Positions 9,601 through 18,450 of a stretch of 64,000 nucleotides of DNA are shown piece by piece; within the stretch, counting starts at the first letter, position 1; each line of letters opens with the position of its first letter. The stretch spans positions 62,001-126,000 of the forward strand of contig NZ_JBFAHM010000002.1 of the NCBI RefSeq assembly GCF_040654195.1, read 5' to 3'. The stretch comes from Hamadaea sp013361475. Its GTDB lineage: Bacteria; Actinomycetota; Actinomycetes; Mycobacteriales; Micromonosporaceae. Made by a program: the position numbers and the translations under genes. The notes below the pieces were generated by a model. The model was given only the letters and a program-made list of their open reading frames with translations. It ran no database searches and was not told the DNA's origin.

Positions 9601-11862
9601 CTCCCGCTCGCCGATGAGCCCACCGGCCGCGGCCGAGTAGAACGGGATCGTCGGCGGGTTGAGGGTCAGGCCCTGGAAGGCCAGACCGAATCGTTCCGCG
9701 GCCGAGGCCATGAGCGGACTGTGGAACGCGCCCGCCGTGTTCAGCCGGGTGGCGGCGATCTTGTGCTCTCGCAGCATCGCCAGAGCCTCGTCGATGTCCT
9801 CGGGAGCGCCGCTGAGGACGCACTGCCGCTCGCCGTTGACCACGGCCACCGTGACGCCACCCGGGAGCAACGGCACCAGGTCGTCCAACGGCATCGCCAC
9901 CGCGAGCATCGCCCCGGCCGGGGCGCTTTCCATCGCCCGGCCACGCGCCGCCACCAGCGTCGCCGCGTCCGGGAGCGAGAAGACACCGGCGACCGCCGCC
10001 GCCACGAGCTCGCCGACGCTGTGACCGATCACCGCCGCCGGGCGTACACCACGGGCTTGCAGCGCTCGCGCGGTGGCGTACTCGACCGTGAACAGCAACG
10101 CCTGAGCTGCCGCGGTACGCGTCAGCAGCGCCGGATCACCGGCGAGCCAGTCCGCCCGGACGTCGATCTGCTGCTGGGCCAGGAGGTCGAGGACCTCGTC
10201 GGCCGCGGCGGCGAACGCCGCGTCCGTGCGGTAGGAGGTGACGCCCATGCCCGGACGCTGCGACCCCTGACCAGGGAAGGCGAACACGATGTCGCGCCGT
10301 CCGCCGCCGGGCGACGTGATCAGGTTCTGCCCGGTACGCAACGCTGCCGCGGCCTCAGCGGCGCTGGCGGCCATCGCGGCGAACCGCTGCGGATGGGCAC
10401 GCCGACCGCGCTGAAGGGTATGCACGGCGGCCGCGAAGCCGGCTTCGTTCTCCGTGTCGCCGAAGTATGCGGCCAGGTTGTCCTGATACTCGCGGCCGGC
10501 TTGTTCGCTGCGCGCCGACCACACCACGATCCTCGGCCGGGTGGGCGCTGCGGTCACCGGGCGAGACGGCGCCTCCTGGACGACCACGTGTGCGTTCGTC
10601 CCGCCGACGCCGAACGAGCTGACCCCGGCCACCCAGGGCTTGGTGGCCGAAATCGTCGTCATCCGGTCGGCGATGACGAACGGGGAACTGTCGAGCTCGA
10701 GCTTGGGGTTCGGCTCGGTGAAGTTCAACGTCGCCGGAATGCGGCCGTGCCGCAGCGCCATGATCGCCTTGATCAACGACGCCACCCCGGCGGCATGCCC
10801 GAGATGACCGACACTCGCCTTGACCGAGCCGAGCGCCACCCGCGCGTTGCCGACGTCGCCCACCGCACGCAACGCGCGGTGCAAGGCCGCCACTTCGATG
10901 GGATCACCGAGTGGCGTACCGGTCGCGTGACACTCGATGAAGGACAGGTCCGCGGCGGTGACGTCGGCCATGCCGAACGCCTCGGCCAGCATCGCCGCCT
11001 GTCCCGGAACGGACGGCGCGGTGAATCCCGCCCGCTGCGAACCGTCGTTGTTCACCGCGCTGCCGCGAAGCACCGCATGAATGGTGTCGCCGTCGGCGAG
11101 CGCGTCGGCGAGACGCTTGAGCACGACCGCTCCGGAACCGCTGGAGAACACCGTGCCGTCGGCCTTGACGTCGAACGGCCGGACATGGCCGTCCCGGGAG
11201 AACGGGCTGCCCTCCACCCACAGATACCCGTGCCCGAACGGCATCTCCACCTCTGAACCGCCGGCGACCGCGATGTCGCATTCGCCGTTCCGGAGCGCCT
11301 GCCCGGCCAGATGCACCGCGACCAGGGAACTCGAGCAGGCTGTCGCCACGGAGATCGCCGCACCCCGTAGGTCCAGCTTGTACGCGGTTGTGATCGCCAC
11401 GTAGTCGGTGTTGTTGAGCGCGGTGATCGCGAAACTCTGGGAGGCCGTCGCGTCGCCGGTGAAGCCCAGATGCAGATCGAGATACCTGTTCGAACCAGCC
11501 GCGCCGTAAACGGAGATCGTCGCGTCGGTGTCGTGCGGGTTGTAGCCGGAGTGCTCGAGAGCGGCGTGGGCACTTTCGAGGAACATGCGGATCTGCGGAT
11601 CCGTATGGCTGGCCTCCCGGGGCGTGTAGCCGAACAGCGCCGAGTCGAAGTCCTGGACGTTCGGTGAGTTCGCGAACGCCTTGACGTAGTCCCGATTGCG
11701 CAGCATCGCCTCCGCGACGCCACACTCTCGCAGCTCGTCGTCGGACGGGAAGGTGATGCTCTCCACGGCGTCATGCAAATTGGCCCAGTACTGCCCGATG
11801 TCCGGCGCACCGGGAAAGCACCCCGCCATACCCACGACCGCGATGTGGTGGCTGTCGCTCAC
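6607..11862 (-). CDS. Type I polyketide synthase module, KS-AT-KR-DH-ACP
   Basis: Single PKS extension module of 1751 aa. KS covers about residues 1-425 (active Cys176 in TACSSS, HATGT, GHLGHAAG). AT covers about 520-810 (FPGQGSQ, GHSVGE, GAFHSP, which is closer to malonyl than methylmalonyl types). KR covers about 880-1290 (structural half, then ITGGTGGLG and catalytic DYAAANSF; the Asp in PGDG fits B-type KRs). DH covers about 1300-1560 (DEHRLTGKAILP with catalytic His, then HPSLLD). The terminal ACP has FFEVGGNSL. KR precedes DH, unlike the usual actinobacterial DH-KR order. There is no ER, so a 2,3-alkene is expected if both domains work. The GTG start at 11862 overlaps the NRPS stop (GTGA). 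No docking helix is evident at the N-terminus. Confidence 0.95.
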   Translation of the reverse strand: MSDSHHIAVVGMAGCFPGAPDIGQYWANLHDAVESITFPSDDELRECGVAEAMLRNRDYVKAFANSPNVQDFDSALFGYTPREASHTDPQIRMFLESAHAALEHSGYNPHDTDATISVYGAAGSNRYLDLHLGFTGDATASQSFAITALNNTDYVAITTAYKLDLRGAAISVATACSSSLVAVHLAGQALRNGECDIAVAGGSEVEMPFGHGYLWVEGSPFSRDGHVRPFDVKADGTVFSSGSGAVVLKRLADALADGDTIHAVLRGSAVNNDGSQRAGFTAPSVPGQAAMLAEAFGMADVTAADLSFIECHATGTPLGDPIEVAALHRALRAVGDVGNARVALGSVKASVGHLGHAAGVASLIKAIMALRHGRIPATLNFTEPNPKLELDSSPFVIADRMTTISATKPWVAGVSSFGVGGTNAHVVVQEAPSRPVTAAPTRPRIVVWSARSEQAGREYQDNLAAYFGDTENEAGFAAAVHTLQRGRRAHPQRFAAMAASAAEAAAALRTGQNLITSPGGGRRDIVFAFPGQGSQRPGMGVTSYRTDAAFAAAADEVLDLLAQQQIDVRADWLAGDPALLTRTAAAQALLFTVEYATARALQARGVRPAAVIGHSVGELVAAAVAGVFSLPDAATLVAARGRAMESAPAGAMLAVAMPLDDLVPLLPGGVTVAVVNGERQCVLSGAPEDIDEALAMLREHKIAATRLNTAGAFHSPLMASAAERFGLAFQGLTLNPPTIPFYSAAAGGLIGEREATHPAFWAEQVAAPVRFDRALRALLDDGPRLMLETGPDRVLSNLGKQAGAAGSAFIPVLEPEHGLLEATARVWAEGHDVDWGVDDEDLGEVRRVPMPGYPYQRRRHWVEPLALRTPAVAEAAPVAPAPTAVEAPQDTPLSTIVWAEAEPLGESLLDGHCLLLVPDGEAESLPLVLALQQAGGTLSIARPADAYGETFGEFRVRPGERADYTRVLEELNRRGTPARLVVHALSAPGEISGSAVGRSVDDSFGSLFAVSQVISSMAADAAPGLLVVARGAVDVTGGEKVDPVAAMLVGFAKSLAKEAPQLGCRVVDVHAEQEKELARELAHWREHEVVALRGSRRWIAGVRPHYVDSASPVPASVLRRQGHYLITGGTGGLGLALARGLAGTGLRPRLLLVSRTGLADDATDERSVRLRAQLAELTRLGAQVRVVAADVADKRALQRALDAAVARFGPVNGVFHLAGVPGDGLVRFRDPAESAKVLAPKVRGTVLLAEALRTGPQLDFFACFSSRAATDGLVGSADYAAANSFQDAYAMVLRREGVPAISINWPSWAEVGMAADYGVQTWSTELGPAISPILDEHRLTGKAILPGTGQLDLILRGYCAITGRDLPIRVNDVVYHRPLAAEQTLRVEIRLHPDGVIEVWSRPLDEPGATAIRHTTAKIAPVGEVGDAPDVAALQSTHRQPLAEFDADEPRLFSLGPRWDNVTATLTRSEQDIDDMLLCLELPEQFAGDMDEYLIHPSLLDTATTAFRRPSDGLHLPFYAESVVFLQRLPMRLFAQSRRLPDGAGVIRANVDLVDPEGRLLVRAVGLTLRRVVDAEQVTGDDAAPRSPGGDAGIDPREGVALTLSILGGDHPGQVLVEPGARPLSPSAPAPRAARRSVAPQPVAQVVAQPAPVAEVAAPTAAPAASAAVAGSTGVRDGVQARVKALWVDAIGDPDIPVDANFFEVGGNSLTAIALVGAVRDEFRVELSIGAIFDYPTIAALAGLLWEQGAR

Positions 11863-14800
11863 GACATCTCCCTTCGTATCTTCGCGCGAACCGACTGACG
11901 GCGAGACGCGTCTACCGCGATAGGAGTGCGGGCGGCGCGGGAGCCGGGTACGGCCGCGGCCCCACCCGCCAGATGCGCGGCCAGAGCCCGCACGGTGGAC
12001 AATTCGAATAGGGTCAGCATCGGCACCTCGAAGCCGAGGCGGTCCTCAAGGGCGATCTGCGTCTGAAGCATCAGCAGCGAGCTGCCACCGAGGTCGAAGA
12101 AGTTGCTGTCGAGATCGGGTGCGCACTGCAAGACCTCACACCAGACGTCGGCGATCTGGCGCTCCAGCCGCGAGAACTCGACCTGACGGCCACCGGCGGC
12201 GTCGCCGGGTCGCCAGGGCGGGAGGGCGTCGCGATCGAGCTTTCCGTTGCGCGACAGCGGCAGCGCCGTCATCTGCACCACGCCCGCCGGGATCATGTGC
12301 GGCGGCAAGGCGGTACGCAGATCGCCCCGCACCTTCGCAACGCTCACCGTCTGCCCGGCAGTGGGGACCACGTACGCGATGAGCCGTCCGGCCGACAGGA
12401 CCGTACGGCAGTCGGCGATGTAGCCGAGGGCCCGGACGGCGGCGTCGACTTCCTGTGGTTCGACGCGGAATCCGGCGACCTTGACGCGGTCGTCGGCTCG
12501 GCCGAGCAGCTCGACCACCCCGCCGGGCAGGTACCGGCCGAGGTCTCCGGTGGCGTAGTCGGGGCCGTATCCGTCGGCGAGGTAGGGACTCCGCACGACG
12601 ATTTCGCCACGCTCACCGATGGCGGCCGGCAGCCCGTTCGCCCGGGCCACCAGGACACCCGTGCCGTCGACGCCCGTGCCGATCGGAATACGCCGGTCCT
12701 CGCCGCCGAACTCGTCGGCCGCCTCGACGCGGTACCACGCGGCCACCTGCGGGGTCTCGGTCGTTCCGTACGCGTTCACCACGGTCGCCGACGGCGCGAG
12801 GGCTCGGAGCGCGGTCACGTCCGCGGCGAACAGCTGGTCGCCGCCACAGAGCACAAGGCATAGCCGGGGCAGCGGCCGCCGAACCGTCGTGATCATCCGC
12901 AAAAGCTGCGGAGTCAGATGGGCCACCGTGACCTGTTCCCGGTCGAGCCAGGCATGCAGGTCGCGGGGCGAACGAACGATCTCGTCCGGCGGGATCCGCA
13001 CCGTGGCGCCCAGGGTCAACGGCGCGAACACGTCCCGCAGCAGAGGATCGTGAGCCAAGCCCGACAGCATCGCGAACCGGTCTGCGGCGTCGAGCCCGAA
13101 GCTCTCGGCGTACACGTCGAGGAAATGGGCGAGCGGCGCGCCGCTTGCGCGCACCGGCTTGGGGGCGCCGGTCGTGCCGGACGTGAATCCCACATGCCCG
13201 GCTGAGTGGAAGGGCGCGGACAGCGCTGCGCCGGCCCGGATCGGGTCGATGGCGACCATCGGCCCGACCTGGTCCCAGGAGGCCGGGACGGTGCCGCTGA
13301 ACAGGATGGCCTTCACCCCGCCCGCGGCCTCGACCTGTGCCCGCAGCCTGGCTTCCGGGTAGCCCGGGTCGAGGATGGTGAAGTCGGCGCCGGCGGCCCA
13401 GGACGCCAGCAGGCCGGCCACCAGTGACCCGGACCGCGGCGCGTAGACCGCCACGCGGTCCCCGGGACTCACGTGCCTCGCGAGATCCGCGGCGACGGCC
13501 GCCGCCCAGGCGGCAAGCTCGGCGTAGGTGACCGCGCCGGACTGATCGGTGATCGCGACCGCGGTCCCGGTGACCCGTACGCGTTCGGCGAAGCTCTCCA
13601 GCACCGGGCGGGTTGGGACCGGTTGCCGCGGCTCGGGCAGCGGTGCCGAAGCGAGCGGGTGCTCCGTGATCGGGAGATCCGGGCGGTCGGCGACCGCCGA
13701 GAGCAGCGTCCGGAACTGGTCGACGAACGCCGCGACGACACGGCCGTCCACCGTGGCCGGGTCATGGACGACCGTGAGGCCGAGATGCCCGCCGAAGTCG
13801 GTGACGTAGACGTTGAGGTCGAAGAGCGGGCCGACGGGCTCCTGATCGATCACCCAGGTTTTCAACCCGGGCACCTCGGGCGCCGGGTCGGGATCGCCGA
13901 GGTAGTTGAACCAGGTGCTGAACGAGACGTCGGTTCCCGCGCGGCGCAGGTGGTGATGAACGACGTCGAACGGAATCCGCTGGTTGGCCGTGGCGTGCGC
14001 GATCGCGGCCCGGGTCACCCGGACGAGATCGGTGTAGGTGGCCTCCTCGGGTGCGGTCACCCGGATCGCCGCGGTGTCCACGAAGAAGCCGACCAGATCC
14101 TCGGTCCCCGGTACGGTTCGGGTGCCCAGCGGCACCCCGATGACCTGATCCTCCTCGCCGGCCCAGCGCCGCAGCACCGCGGCCAGGGCCGACAGCAGCA
14201 CGACGAACAGGGTGGTCCGGTGCTCTCGAGCCAGGACCCGCAGATCCGCGGTGAGATTCGGATCGAGGACTCGCCGATGGATCTCCGGCGAGGGTCCAGC
14301 GGCGGGACCGAGCGGAACCGGGAAGCGGTACGGCGGCGGGCATCCTTCGAGCCGCTGCGTCCAGCTGCGCAGCTGCGATTCGTACTCCCCCGCGCCGAGC
14401 CGATCGGCGTACCAGACGCTGTAGTCGAGGTACGACATCACGGGCCCCGGCGTTGCCAGGTCGGTCCCGGCGCGCAGGGTCCGGTAGATCTCACCGAACT
14501 CCGTCAGCAGAATGCGTACCGTCTGTGCGTCGGAGATCAGGTGGTGCAGGGTCAGCACCAGGCGGTATTCGCCGTGGCCAAGGCTGAGGAGCGCGGCCCG
14601 CAGCAGCGGCGGCCGGGTGAGGTCGAACGGGCGCCGGACCTCGGCCGCGATCCATTCCTCCGCCGTCCTCGCGTCGGGCAGGGTCACGACGTCGAGCGGG
14701 TATTCGGCCTGTGCCGGTTCGATTCGCTGTTCCGGCCCCTCGGAGCCGGCCACGAAGGCGGTACGCAGAGCCTGATGCCGCGTGACCAGGTGGTGGAGCG

Positions 14801-16700
14801 CGCCCGCGACGGTGGCCGGGTCGACGTCACCCGCGAGTCCCAGCACGATCGGGATGTTGTACGCCGCCAGGTGCCCGTCCAGCTGGCTCAGCAGCCAGAG
14901 CCGTTGCTGGCCGGGAGCCAGCGGTCCCGTCATCCGCGCCGGATCGCGAGTGATCGGCGGCGGCGCGGCGGATCGTGACACGGAGGCGATGACTTCGCCG
15001 AGGGTCGGCCGATCGAGCAGCGCCCCGGCCGCGAGTTCGACGCCCAGCTCCGCGCGGATGGCTGCGGCGAAGGCGGCGGCGCGCAAGGAGTCACCGCCGT
15101 GTTCGAAGAAGTCGTCGTCGGGTGCGGGCGCGGCCGCGTCCAGCACCCGAGCCCAGATCCGGCGTACGCGCGCGTCGAGATCCGCCCCGGCTGGGTCGGC
15201 TGGTGCGGTGTCCACAGACAGGCGGCGCTGCCGGCGCAGGGCGGCGAGATCGGTCTTCCCGTTGGCGGTGACCGGGAACTGCGGCACCACGATCACGACC
15301 GCGGGCACCATCGCGCGGGGAAGCCGCGTCGCCACGAATCTGCGTACCTGCGCGACATCGAGGTCTGGAGCGCCGACGAGGTAGGCCACGAGTTCCGGGC
15401 GGCCGTCGACCTCCTCGACAGCGACCGCCGCCGCCGTGACACCGGGACCGGCGGCGAGAACCAGCTGAACCTCGACGAGGCTCAACCGCACTCCGTGGAC
15501 CTTCACCACGTCGTCGGCTCGGCCGAGATGGACCAGGTCACCGTGCTCGTCGAAGCGTACGAGGTCACCGGTGCGATAACGGCGGGCTCCCGCAGGCCCC
15601 GGCACGAATCGCAAGGCGGTCGCCGCCGGATCACCGAGATAGCCGCGAGCGAGCTGTACTCCGCTCAGATACAGCTCACCCTCCCCGGCCTCGCGCAGCT
15701 CGCCGTCGAGCACCGCCAGTTCGGTCGAGTCGAAGCCGGCGCCGATCGGCACGGAGCCGGCGTACTTCGTGCCCGGGACGGTCTGGAAGTAGGTGTTGTC
15801 GATGGTGGCTTCGGTCAGCCCATAGGTGTTGAAGAGGGAAACCTGCGGTCCGAAGGCATCACGCGCCTCGCGATACTCCTCAGCCGGCCACAACTCTCCG
15901 CCCACGATCACGTGACGGACTGACTCAAGTCGATCGCCGGTCGCCGCCAGGTGACTCACCAGCGGGCGCAGGAGCGAGGGAGTCAGTTCGAGGTATTCCG
16001 CCGCGGAATCGTTGACCAGCCGCACGAGGTCAGGTGGACTGGTCAGCGTCTCTTCCGGGCACATGACCAGGCAGCCACCGGTGAACAAGGTTCGAGCGAG
16101 GTCGCCGGTCGCGACGTCGAACCCGAAGCCGGCCAACTGCAGGACTCGCTTGACCTCCTCGCCCATGCGATACAGCTGCCGATAGGAGTCGACCAGCGCG
16201 AGCAGGGACCCGTGACTGATCGCCACGGCCTTCGGCCGTCCTGTCGAGCCGGAGGTGTGAATGACGTACGCGAGATTGCGGGAATCGCAGCTGCCCGGTG
16301 TCACCCGACCGGCCGTGATCGCACCGTCCACGAAGCCGACGGGACCGTCGAGGCCGCTCAACCGGCGTCGAAAGCCGGCCTCGGCCAAGGCGGCGGCGGG
16401 CCGGACCTGCTCAATAATCGAACGCCATCGTTCCCGCGGCGCCATCGGATCGAGGGCGAGGTAAGCGGCTCCCGCCTTCCAGACCCCCAGGACACACGCG
16501 GGCAGGTGGACCGTCCGCCCGACGGCGATCGCGACGACGTCCTCGGCACCGATCCCCTGCTCGCACAACCAGCCCGCGATCTCCTCGGAGCGGCGGTCAA
16601 GCTCGGCGTACGTCGTGAGGACACCGCCGTCGTACACGGCGGCGGCATCCGGCATCGCCGCCACGACGTCTGCGAAGCGGTCACGGGCGGTTCCGGTCAC
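11859..16700 (-). CDS. Nonribosomal peptide synthetase, A-PCP-C-A-PCP (probable loading enzyme)
   Basis: About 1613 aa. It starts directly with an adenylation domain, so it probably loads the assembly line. A1 (HTSGSTGRPKAV, FDVATGDLA, NTYGLTEATID) reads D-V-G-E-I-G-T-I-D by eye, very close to the ornithine code DVGEIGSID. PCP1 has FFEHGGDSL. The condensation domain has HHLISDA. A2 is unusual: its FDxxxxE region is GLAHDPLLRDVF, as in Lys2-type aminoadipate adenylation domains, and its pocket reads D-P-R-H-L-G-A-Q-V. PCP2 has FFDLGGSSL, and the product probably passes to the next PKS. I chose the GTG at 16700 because it makes the same GTGA overlap with the preceding stop as elsewhere in this operon. 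A longer start at 16724 is possible. The A1 code could fit an ornithine analogue such as ureidoalanine. Confidence 0.95.
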   Translation of the reverse strand: MTGTARDRFADVVAAMPDAAAVYDGGVLTTYAELDRRSEEIAGWLCEQGIGAEDVVAIAVGRTVHLPACVLGVWKAGAAYLALDPMAPRERWRSIIEQVRPAAALAEAGFRRRLSGLDGPVGFVDGAITAGRVTPGSCDSRNLAYVIHTSGSTGRPKAVAISHGSLLALVDSYRQLYRMGEEVKRVLQLAGFGFDVATGDLARTLFTGGCLVMCPEETLTSPPDLVRLVNDSAAEYLELTPSLLRPLVSHLAATGDRLESVRHVIVGGELWPAEEYREARDAFGPQVSLFNTYGLTEATIDNTYFQTVPGTKYAGSVPIGAGFDSTELAVLDGELREAGEGELYLSGVQLARGYLGDPAATALRFVPGPAGARRYRTGDLVRFDEHGDLVHLGRADDVVKVHGVRLSLVEVQLVLAAGPGVTAAAVAVEEVDGRPELVAYLVGAPDLDVAQVRRFVATRLPRAMVPAVVIVVPQFPVTANGKTDLAALRRQRRLSVDTAPADPAGADLDARVRRIWARVLDAAAPAPDDDFFEHGGDSLRAAAFAAAIRAELGVELAAGALLDRPTLGEVIASVSRSAAPPPITRDPARMTGPLAPGQQRLWLLSQLDGHLAAYNIPIVLGLAGDVDPATVAGALHHLVTRHQALRTAFVAGSEGPEQRIEPAQAEYPLDVVTLPDARTAEEWIAAEVRRPFDLTRPPLLRAALLSLGHGEYRLVLTLHHLISDAQTVRILLTEFGEIYRTLRAGTDLATPGPVMSYLDYSVWYADRLGAGEYESQLRSWTQRLEGCPPPYRFPVPLGPAAGPSPEIHRRVLDPNLTADLRVLAREHRTTLFVVLLSALAAVLRRWAGEEDQVIGVPLGTRTVPGTEDLVGFFVDTAAIRVTAPEEATYTDLVRVTRAAIAHATANQRIPFDVVHHHLRRAGTDVSFSTWFNYLGDPDPAPEVPGLKTWVIDQEPVGPLFDLNVYVTDFGGHLGLTVVHDPATVDGRVVAAFVDQFRTLLSAVADRPDLPITEHPLASAPLPEPRQPVPTRPVLESFAERVRVTGTAVAITDQSGAVTYAELAAWAAAVAADLARHVSPGDRVAVYAPRSGSLVAGLLASWAAGADFTILDPGYPEARLRAQVEAAGGVKAILFSGTVPASWDQVGPMVAIDPIRAGAALSAPFHSAGHVGFTSGTTGAPKPVRASGAPLAHFLDVYAESFGLDAADRFAMLSGLAHDPLLRDVFAPLTLGATVRIPPDEIVRSPRDLHAWLDREQVTVAHLTPQLLRMITTVRRPLPRLCLVLCGGDQLFAADVTALRALAPSATVVNAYGTTETPQVAAWYRVEAADEFGGEDRRIPIGTGVDGTGVLVARANGLPAAIGERGEIVVRSPYLADGYGPDYATGDLGRYLPGGVVELLGRADDRVKVAGFRVEPQEVDAAVRALGYIADCRTVLSAGRLIAYVVPTAGQTVSVAKVRGDLRTALPPHMIPAGVVQMTALPLSRNGKLDRDALPPWRPGDAAGGRQVEFSRLERQIADVWCEVLQCAPDLDSNFFDLGGSSLLMLQTQIALEDRLGFEVPMLTLFELSTVRALAAHLAGGAAAVPGSRAARTPIAVDASRRQSVRAKIRREMS

Positions 16701-17656
16701 GGGTGCCGTCCGCGTACGCACCACTCCAGCACGGCCTTGGCACTGTGCATCTTCTGCTCCGCCTGCCGGAAGGCGATGCTCGCCGGCCCGTCAAGGACCT
16801 CGGGGGTCACCTCCTCGCCACGATGCGCGGGCAGGTCGTGCATGAAGACCGCCCTCGGATGCCGGCTCATCAAGGCCTCGTTCACCTGGAACGGCACGAA
16901 GCTCGTACGCCACTCGGGATCGGCCTTGGAGGTGCCCGTCGTCTGCCAACGGGTCGTGTAGACCACGTCGGCGTCCTCGATCGCCGCGGCGGGGTCGTGG
17001 ACTTCCACCACGCTCGTGCCGCGCTCGGCGGCCTGCGCCTGGGCACGCTCCAGGAACACTTGCTCCAGGCCATATCCGCGCGGCGTCGCCAGACAGAACT
17101 CGACGTCGGCATACCGTGACAGGGCCAGGGCGAGCGCCGACGCCGTGTTGTTTCCCTCACCGAAGTAGGCGATGCGCAGTCCGCCGACCTTGCCGAAGTG
17201 ACGCTCGATGGTGGACAGATCGGCGATGGCCTGCGTCGGGTGCTCGTCTGCGGTCATCGCGTTGACGATCGCCATCCTGTCCTGAGCCAGCAGCGCACGC
17301 AGTTCGGCCGGATCGGCGGCAGTCCGGACCACGAGGGCGTCGAGCATGGTGCCGAGCACCCGTGCGGTGTCCTCGATCGACTCCCCCGTGTTCAGCTGGA
17401 GATCATGGGGGCCGTACGCGACGTGGCCCGCGCCCAGTCGCAACGCTGCGGCCGCGAAGGCAGTCCGCGTACGGGTCGAGGTGGTCCTGAAGTAGCTGCC
17501 GACGACGCAGCCCTCCAACGGGCGTACGCCAGCCGACCCCGGGCCCGCGTACCACGCCGACCGCTGCACCAGGTAGTGCAATTCAGCATCGCTCAGGTCG
17601 TTCACCGAGGTTAGGTGTCGCACCCGTCCGAGACTTCCGTGCCGAAGATCCGCCAT
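16697..17656 (-). CDS. OTCase-family carbamoyltransferase (biosynthetic)
   Basis: 319-aa member of the aspartate/ornithine carbamoyltransferase family. Carbamoyl-phosphate motifs STRTR (60-64) and HPTQ (139-142) are intact. The second-substrate motif, normally HCLP in ornithine enzymes, is HDLPAHRGEEV (from 273), with Asp in place of the ornithine-contacting Cys. That points to a substrate other than ornithine. It is the first gene of the leftward operon and overlaps the loading NRPS by GTGA. In zwittermicin, viomycin/capreomycin and guadinomine pathways OTCase homologues carbamoylate diaminopropionate. The SbnB-like gene in the same operon makes diaminopropionate to beta-ureidoalanine the likeliest reaction here, which is inference. 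The ATG at 17656 is preferred to the TTG one codon upstream. An arginine-pathway OTCase is unlikely in this setting. Confidence 0.88.
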   Translation of the reverse strand: MADLRHGSLGRVRHLTSVNDLSDAELHYLVQRSAWYAGPGSAGVRPLEGCVVGSYFRTTSTRTRTAFAAAALRLGAGHVAYGPHDLQLNTGESIEDTARVLGTMLDALVVRTAADPAELRALLAQDRMAIVNAMTADEHPTQAIADLSTIERHFGKVGGLRIAYFGEGNNTASALALALSRYADVEFCLATPRGYGLEQVFLERAQAQAAERGTSVVEVHDPAAAIEDADVVYTTRWQTTGTSKADPEWRTSFVPFQVNEALMSRHPRAVFMHDLPAHRGEEVTPEVLDGPASIAFRQAEQKMHSAKAVLEWCVRGRHP

Positions 17657-17852
17657 CAATGCCAGCCGGGAACGTTGGCGAGAAGTCGTCAGTCGCTTGA
17701 CCAGTGATGGGTGCGTTACGTGAGGCTATCGCCGACTCCTTGGCGGCTGACGGCCCGATGGACTGCCCGCGGAGTCGCGCCCGCGCCCGGCTCCCCGGAG
17801 CCGGGCGGCGCAGCATGCTCGCGGACGCGTACAAGATCAGAGGGGGGCACAC
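17657..17852. promoter_or_regulatory. Divergent intergenic region, carbamoyltransferase operon / LuxR regulator
   Basis: This 196-bp gap separates the leftward biosynthetic operon from the rightward regulator and must hold both promoters. A good ribosome-binding site, AGAGGGGGG, sits about 7 nt before the GTG at 17853. I did not find a convincing inverted repeat or -10/-35 pair. Confidence 0.5.
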
Positions 17853-18440
17853 GTGATTCGCATCGATCTGCTCGTCAACTCTCCCATCTTCCTGCTCGGC
17901 CTCGTCGAGGTGCTCAAGAGCGCCGGTCTGACGGCCGCCTCGATACGGACGACTCCCGACGAAGCCCTCTCGTCGCCCGTGGACGCCATCGTCATCGACG
18001 CCGATGCGCTGACCCCGGCAGAACAGCCGGAACAGATCGCGGCGGCCGCGCGGATCGCCCCCGTTCTGATCCTGGACAACAGTTTCGCCGCCCACGCCGA
18101 CTACGTACGGGCCGGGGCTTACGGTGTGGTCAGCAAACGCACGTCAGCCGAGGGGCTCGTGGCCGCCATCCGCGCGGCCACGTCCGGCCTCAGCCTCGGT
18201 CCCGCTCGGTCCGACGTACCTCGCCGACCGGACCACGGCAAGGCGGCCCAGCAACTGTCCGAGCGCGAGGAACAAGTGCTGCGTTTCATCTCCTGCGGTC
18301 TCACTCATGGTCAGATCGCCACGCGCCTGGGCATCAGCCCGCACACCGTCGAGACGTACGTCTCGCGCATCCGGGTGAAGCTCCGAGCCGGCAACAAGGC
18401 CGAACTCACGCGGGCCGCCCTCCTCGGCGGCATGGTCTGA
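17853..18440 (+). CDS. NarL/LuxR-type regulator with degenerate receiver domain
   Basis: 195-aa DNA-binding regulator. Residues 1-110 look like a receiver fold (IVIDADAL around Asp49/51, GVVSK with Lys95). The acidic pair near the N-terminus of true receivers is replaced by LLVNSP, so phosphorylation is doubtful. Residues 135-190 form a typical LuxR HTH (LSEREEQVLRFISCGLT, then IATRLGISPHTVETYVSRI). It sits alone on the plus strand between the two leftward biosynthetic operons and converges with the second PKS gene, with a 10-bp gap. This suggests a pathway-specific regulator, possibly responding to a ligand or to transcription level rather than a kinase. The GTG start is supported by a purine-rich ribosome-binding site. 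Confidence 0.9.
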   Translation: MIRIDLLVNSPIFLLGLVEVLKSAGLTAASIRTTPDEALSSPVDAIVIDADALTPAEQPEQIAAAARIAPVLILDNSFAAHADYVRAGAYGVVSKRTSAEGLVAAIRAATSGLSLGPARSDVPRRPDHGKAAQQLSEREEQVLRFISCGLTHGQIATRLGISPHTVETYVSRIRVKLRAGNKAELTRAALLGGMV

Positions 18441-18450
18441 CCCGGCGGCT

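Noticed and set aside
8602..11256. Long open frame on the plus strand opposite the first PKS gene (884 codons)
   Set aside because: It lies wholly antisense to clear KS/AT/KR coding sequence, has no family motif and arises from high-GC codon bias.
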